The position numbers and the translations under genes were made by a program. 64,000 bases of DNA. Source: JAEUMD01 sp964559355 (GTDB lineage: Bacteria > Pseudomonadota > Alphaproteobacteria > Rhizobiales > Hyphomicrobiaceae). Location of the stretch: assembly GCA_964559355.1 (NCBI GenBank), contig CAZLHQ010000002.1:1-64000 (forward strand), read 5' to 3'. Positions 61,625 through 64,000 of the stretch are shown here, piece after piece (within the stretch, counting starts at the first letter, position 1; each line of letters opens with the position of its first letter). The notes under the pieces were generated by a model. It saw only the letters and a list, made by a program, of their open reading frames with translations, ran no database searches and was not told the origin of the DNA.

Positions 61625-62154
61625 CATCGCGAACCCGGACTTTTCGCTATCGGACCCTAGCGCGGCTAACTTGCGGATTGATTTGACTGGCACGCGGAAC
61701 TGCCCCACTGACGCTCCAGAGGCGCAATTCCTGCCGCCCCTGGATTTTACAAGAAGCTTAACCAAGTATTACCGTTATGATCGTCGCGGCACACTTGCAA
61801 GACACCTTTCCCAACACAGTGACCGGCGGTCGCCGGTGGCGGTGTCGGGCGAACTCTTCTTTGCCGGACAAGCCGCCATGGCCGATGTGTTGAGAGGGGC
61901 CATTTGTGAGGCATTCTCCAGCGGTGCCGTCCGCGTCACACGTCGCCCAACGGACACCACCTGCGGTCAGCGATGCAAGCCGCGTGCCTCGCCGGCGCTC
62001 CTGATGCAGATGCACAACTTCTTCAGGCGGGCCGGCGCATCTCCCTGAGCTTACTGCCCCGCCTCGAGACGACCGACGGCCCCAATGCCCTCATCCCGCC
62101 GCCCTCATCCCGCCACCTGACGCCCACCAGCCCATCCAGAAAGCGAGCCCGCGC
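61625..62154. other. Intergenic region with no supported gene
   Basis: About 530 bases between divergent genes. Several short frames have only Arg/Pro-rich shadow translations. It should contain the promoters of the EEP gene and of the DedA pair; I see no clear consensus sites. Confidence 0.4.
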
Positions 62155-62700
62155 ATGGCACTGCAGGAATATGCCGATGCCGTCATCACCTTCGTGCGGA
62201 CCAATCCGCAATGGATCACGCCGGCCGTCTTTGCCCTGGCATTCGGCGAGAGCATTGCCTTCGTGTCGCTGATACTGCCGTTCTGGGGCATGCTGGTCGC
62301 GCTCGGCACGATGATCGGCACCAGCGACATTTCGTTGTTTATCAAGGTGTGGCTGGCCGCCAGCGTCGGCGCGGCCTTGGGCGACTGGGTGTCTTATTGG
62401 CTCGGCTACCACTTCCACGACGACATCGCCAAGATGTGGCCGCTCTCCCGCCGCCCCGATCTATTGCCGCGAGGTCATGCGTTCATGGAGAAATGGGGCG
62501 TCTGGGCGATCGTCATCGGCCGCTTCTCGGGACCATTCCGCGCGTCGGTGCCGATCGTTGCGGGGGCGACCCAAATGGATCGATTGAAATTCCAGATCGC
62601 CAACTGGAGCTCTGCATTCCTGTGGGCCATGGTGCTGTTGCTGTTTGGAGATGCCATCGGCGTTGGCATCGGCTGGGCCCGCGAGCAGTTCGGCGTTTGA
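62155..62700 (+). CDS. DedA-family membrane protein, copy 1
   Basis: 181 residues, about four to five membrane segments. Conserved DedA pieces: FGESIAFVSLILPFWGML, GAALGDWVSYWLGYHFHD, FMEKWGVWAIVIGRFSGPFRASVPIVAGATQM. DedA proteins are undecaprenyl-phosphate or phospholipid flippase-type transporters, needed for envelope integrity. First of two tandem copies. Confidence 0.88.
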   Translation: MALQEYADAVITFVRTNPQWITPAVFALAFGESIAFVSLILPFWGMLVALGTMIGTSDISLFIKVWLAASVGAALGDWVSYWLGYHFHDDIAKMWPLSRRPDLLPRGHAFMEKWGVWAIVIGRFSGPFRASVPIVAGATQMDRLKFQIANWSSAFLWAMVLLLFGDAIGVGIGWAREQFGV

Positions 62701-62724
62701 AGCGGCAAGGCTGGATCGCAAGCG

Positions 62725-63252
62725 ATGACATCTGCCGTCGACGGCTCGGTGTGGGAGCGACTGATCGCCTTCGTCGGCGAAAATATCGCCCTGGTGGAGC
62801 CGTTGGTGTTCCTGCTCGGCTTTGCCGAGAGCATCGTGTTCGTCTCTCTGCTGGTCCCCTCGACGTTCCTGTTCCTCGCCATCGGTGGCCTGCACCACGC
62901 CGCCGGCGGACATTTCGTGCCGCTGTGGCTGGCAGGCGCGGCAGGCGCTTTTGCCGGCGATATCATCTCCTATGCCGTTGGCCGCTATTTTCGCGCCGAT
63001 ATCGCCAGCGTCTGGCCATTCACGCGCAAGCCCGAGTGGTATGTGATCGCGCGCGGATTCTTCCAGAAATGGGGAGCGGGCGGCATCGTCCTTTCGAAGT
63101 TCCTCGGCATGTTGCGCCCGTTCGTACCCGTGGTGGCGGGGGCGACCGGCGTCGGCTGGGTTATCTTTTTGCTGGCAAGCGGGCTGTCGTGCCTGTTGTG
63201 GGCCGGTGCTTTCCTGGGGCCGGGACATGGCCTTGCGTGGTTCATGAAGTGA
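62725..63252 (+). CDS. DedA-family membrane protein, copy 2
   Basis: 175 residues with GFAESIVFVSLLVPSTFLFLA, GAFAGDIISYAVGRYFRADI, FFQKWGAGGIVLSKFLGMLRPFVPVVAGATGV. Same family as the gene 24 bases upstream and probably a tandem duplicate with diverged sequence. The conserved G-R/K-F-x-G/L-x-x-R-x-x-x-P core is present in both. Confidence 0.88.
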   Translation: MTSAVDGSVWERLIAFVGENIALVEPLVFLLGFAESIVFVSLLVPSTFLFLAIGGLHHAAGGHFVPLWLAGAAGAFAGDIISYAVGRYFRADIASVWPFTRKPEWYVIARGFFQKWGAGGIVLSKFLGMLRPFVPVVAGATGVGWVIFLLASGLSCLLWAGAFLGPGHGLAWFMK

Positions 63253-63576
63253 CAGGCGGTGGCGCTTAATTGGTTGTAGAGGCGCGCATCCCAGCACGGG
63301 TTTGCACAGACTTTGGCGGCGCGGCCATCCGAATGCCCGGCCGAGCACTCTCGCCCGCCGGTCGCCACCACTTGCGGACGTACGCAGACGTAAGCAGAAC
63401 GCCCGACATCGGCCACGAAAACAGCCGGTTGCGGCCTCTTGCCATAGTCGGGTTGGGAATAAGGTGAGACGGCCCGCTTGCCGTTGGCCGCCAGATCGCT
63501 TAGACGAGAGCCGAATTGGGCCGCGCCAGCCGCGCCGGCCTCGATATCAATTGCAGACCGAATTCAAAGGTGCCCC
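63253..63576. other. Intergenic region with no supported gene
   Basis: About 320 bases between the DedA pair and the small basic protein gene. No RNA gene, repeat or clear promoter was seen. Confidence 0.4.
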
Positions 63577-63750
63577 ATGGCCGCCCGTACCGCTCGCGCT
63601 GTCGAGACCCGCAAGAAGAAGAACCGCCGCGCCATTCCGCGCGCCAAGGTGACACGCATTCAGGGCAATACCGCAGGCGCGCGCAAACGCCTGAAGAAGG
63701 TTGCCGCCAAGTCCCAAGAAGCGAAGGCCAAGGCCGGCAAAACGGCCTGA
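63577..63750 (+). CDS. Small Lys/Arg-rich protein (57 aa)
   Basis: 57 residues starting MAARTARAVETRKKKNRR. AAAGG lies about 8 bases before the ATG. Nearly one residue in three is Lys or Arg, with Ala making up much of the rest. It could bind nucleic acid, like the small basic proteins of related bacteria. No family recognised. Confidence 0.55.
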   Translation: MAARTARAVETRKKKNRRAIPRAKVTRIQGNTAGARKRLKKVAAKSQEAKAKAGKTA

Positions 63751-63973
63751 CGCTGGCCCTGCCAACGTCGCCGACTCGGGCTGACGGTCATGGACGACGA
63801 ACCGACCTGCCGTTAGCCGTGCGCATTGCCGATGCGACCTCGCGGCTGCGATTGTTCATGTGTGCTCGCACACTCCTATTCGCGCATTGGCCGAAACCAC
63901 TGGTGAGGTTGCCGCTCGCCTCTTCATACCGGGCGGACGCCATGCGAATGAAGCGCAGCGGTTAGGTGTCCGC

Positions 63974-64000
63974 ATGTCCGCCGTCGACGAACTCCTGGAG
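63974..64000 (+). CDS. Possible start of a gene running out of the window
   Basis: ATG at 63974 opens a frame (MSAVDELLE) to the last base, preceded by TTAGGTG, a fair ribosome site. Only nine codons are visible, so no product can be named. Confidence 0.3.

Noticed and set aside
1..64000. Insertion sequences, prophage or CRISPR
   Set aside because: No transposase, integrase, terminal repeat pair, phage structural gene or regular repeat-spacer array was seen; the window reads as stable chromosome.

Overview
The window is a GC-rich piece of an alphaproteobacterial chromosome, most likely from the Hyphomicrobiales. This is judged from alphaproteobacterial-looking NAD kinase, nitroreductase and norCBQDEF genes, a fused nirDL, and many small Ala/Pro-rich secreted proteins. 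No mobile-element genes, rRNA or CRISPR array were seen. There is one tRNA, tRNA-Ser(GCU).

Left flank (1-19.1 kb): housekeeping and envelope genes. These are the C-terminal part of an oligopeptidase B, an MFS transporter, a membrane protein with a primase-like C-terminus, a peptidoglycan-binding secreted protein, cutA, NAD kinase, a nitroreductase, a von Willebrand A protein followed by a gene of related repeat domains, a cystathionine beta-lyase, a CbiX-type chelatase, and a large TonB-dependent receptor.

Denitrification island (about 19.4-54.0 kb): it encodes every step from nitrite to N2, with no nitrate reductase in view. The minus strand carries norCBQDEF (cytochrome-c-dependent NO reductase and its assembly factors), preceded by nnrS. 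The plus strand carries nirS (cytochrome cd1), a multiheme NapC/NirT-type protein fused to an ethylbenzene-dehydrogenase-like heme domain, a cupredoxin, and a tightly coupled heme d1 cassette nirE-C-F-DL-G-H-J-N. A Crp/Fnr regulator of the DNR/NnrR kind follows. Next come a minus-strand pair, sco and a hexaheme NapC-cytochrome c4 fusion, and then a plus-strand clade II nos operon: nosZ, two diheme cytochromes c, nosB, nosD, nosG, nosH, nosF, nosL, nosY. A MenA-like prenyltransferase and a convergent TlpA-like thioredoxin close the block. Three nearly identical 14-bp palindromes (YTAAC-AAAA-GTCAA) lie upstream of norC, nirS and sco/nosZ and define a shared regulon. GC-rich hairpins without a U tract follow norCB, nirS and nosZ, before the accessory genes.

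Right flank (54-64 kb): a pentapeptide-repeat protein, tRNA-Ser, small secreted or Sel1 proteins, a membrane glycosyltransferase coupled to a quinone oxidoreductase, an endonuclease/exonuclease/phosphatase-family protein, two tandem DedA proteins, a small basic protein, and possibly the first codons of a gene running off the end.

How the island probably works: NirS reduces nitrite to NO, NorBC reduces NO to N2O, and NosZ reduces N2O to N2. Electrons would come from quinol through the NapC-type proteins and NosGH, and through periplasmic c-type cytochromes or the cupredoxin. NirE/C/F/DL/G/H/J/N make and insert heme d1. Sco, NosL, NosDFY and possibly TlpA serve the copper centres. No nosR or nosX gene is present, as expected for a clade II nos system.
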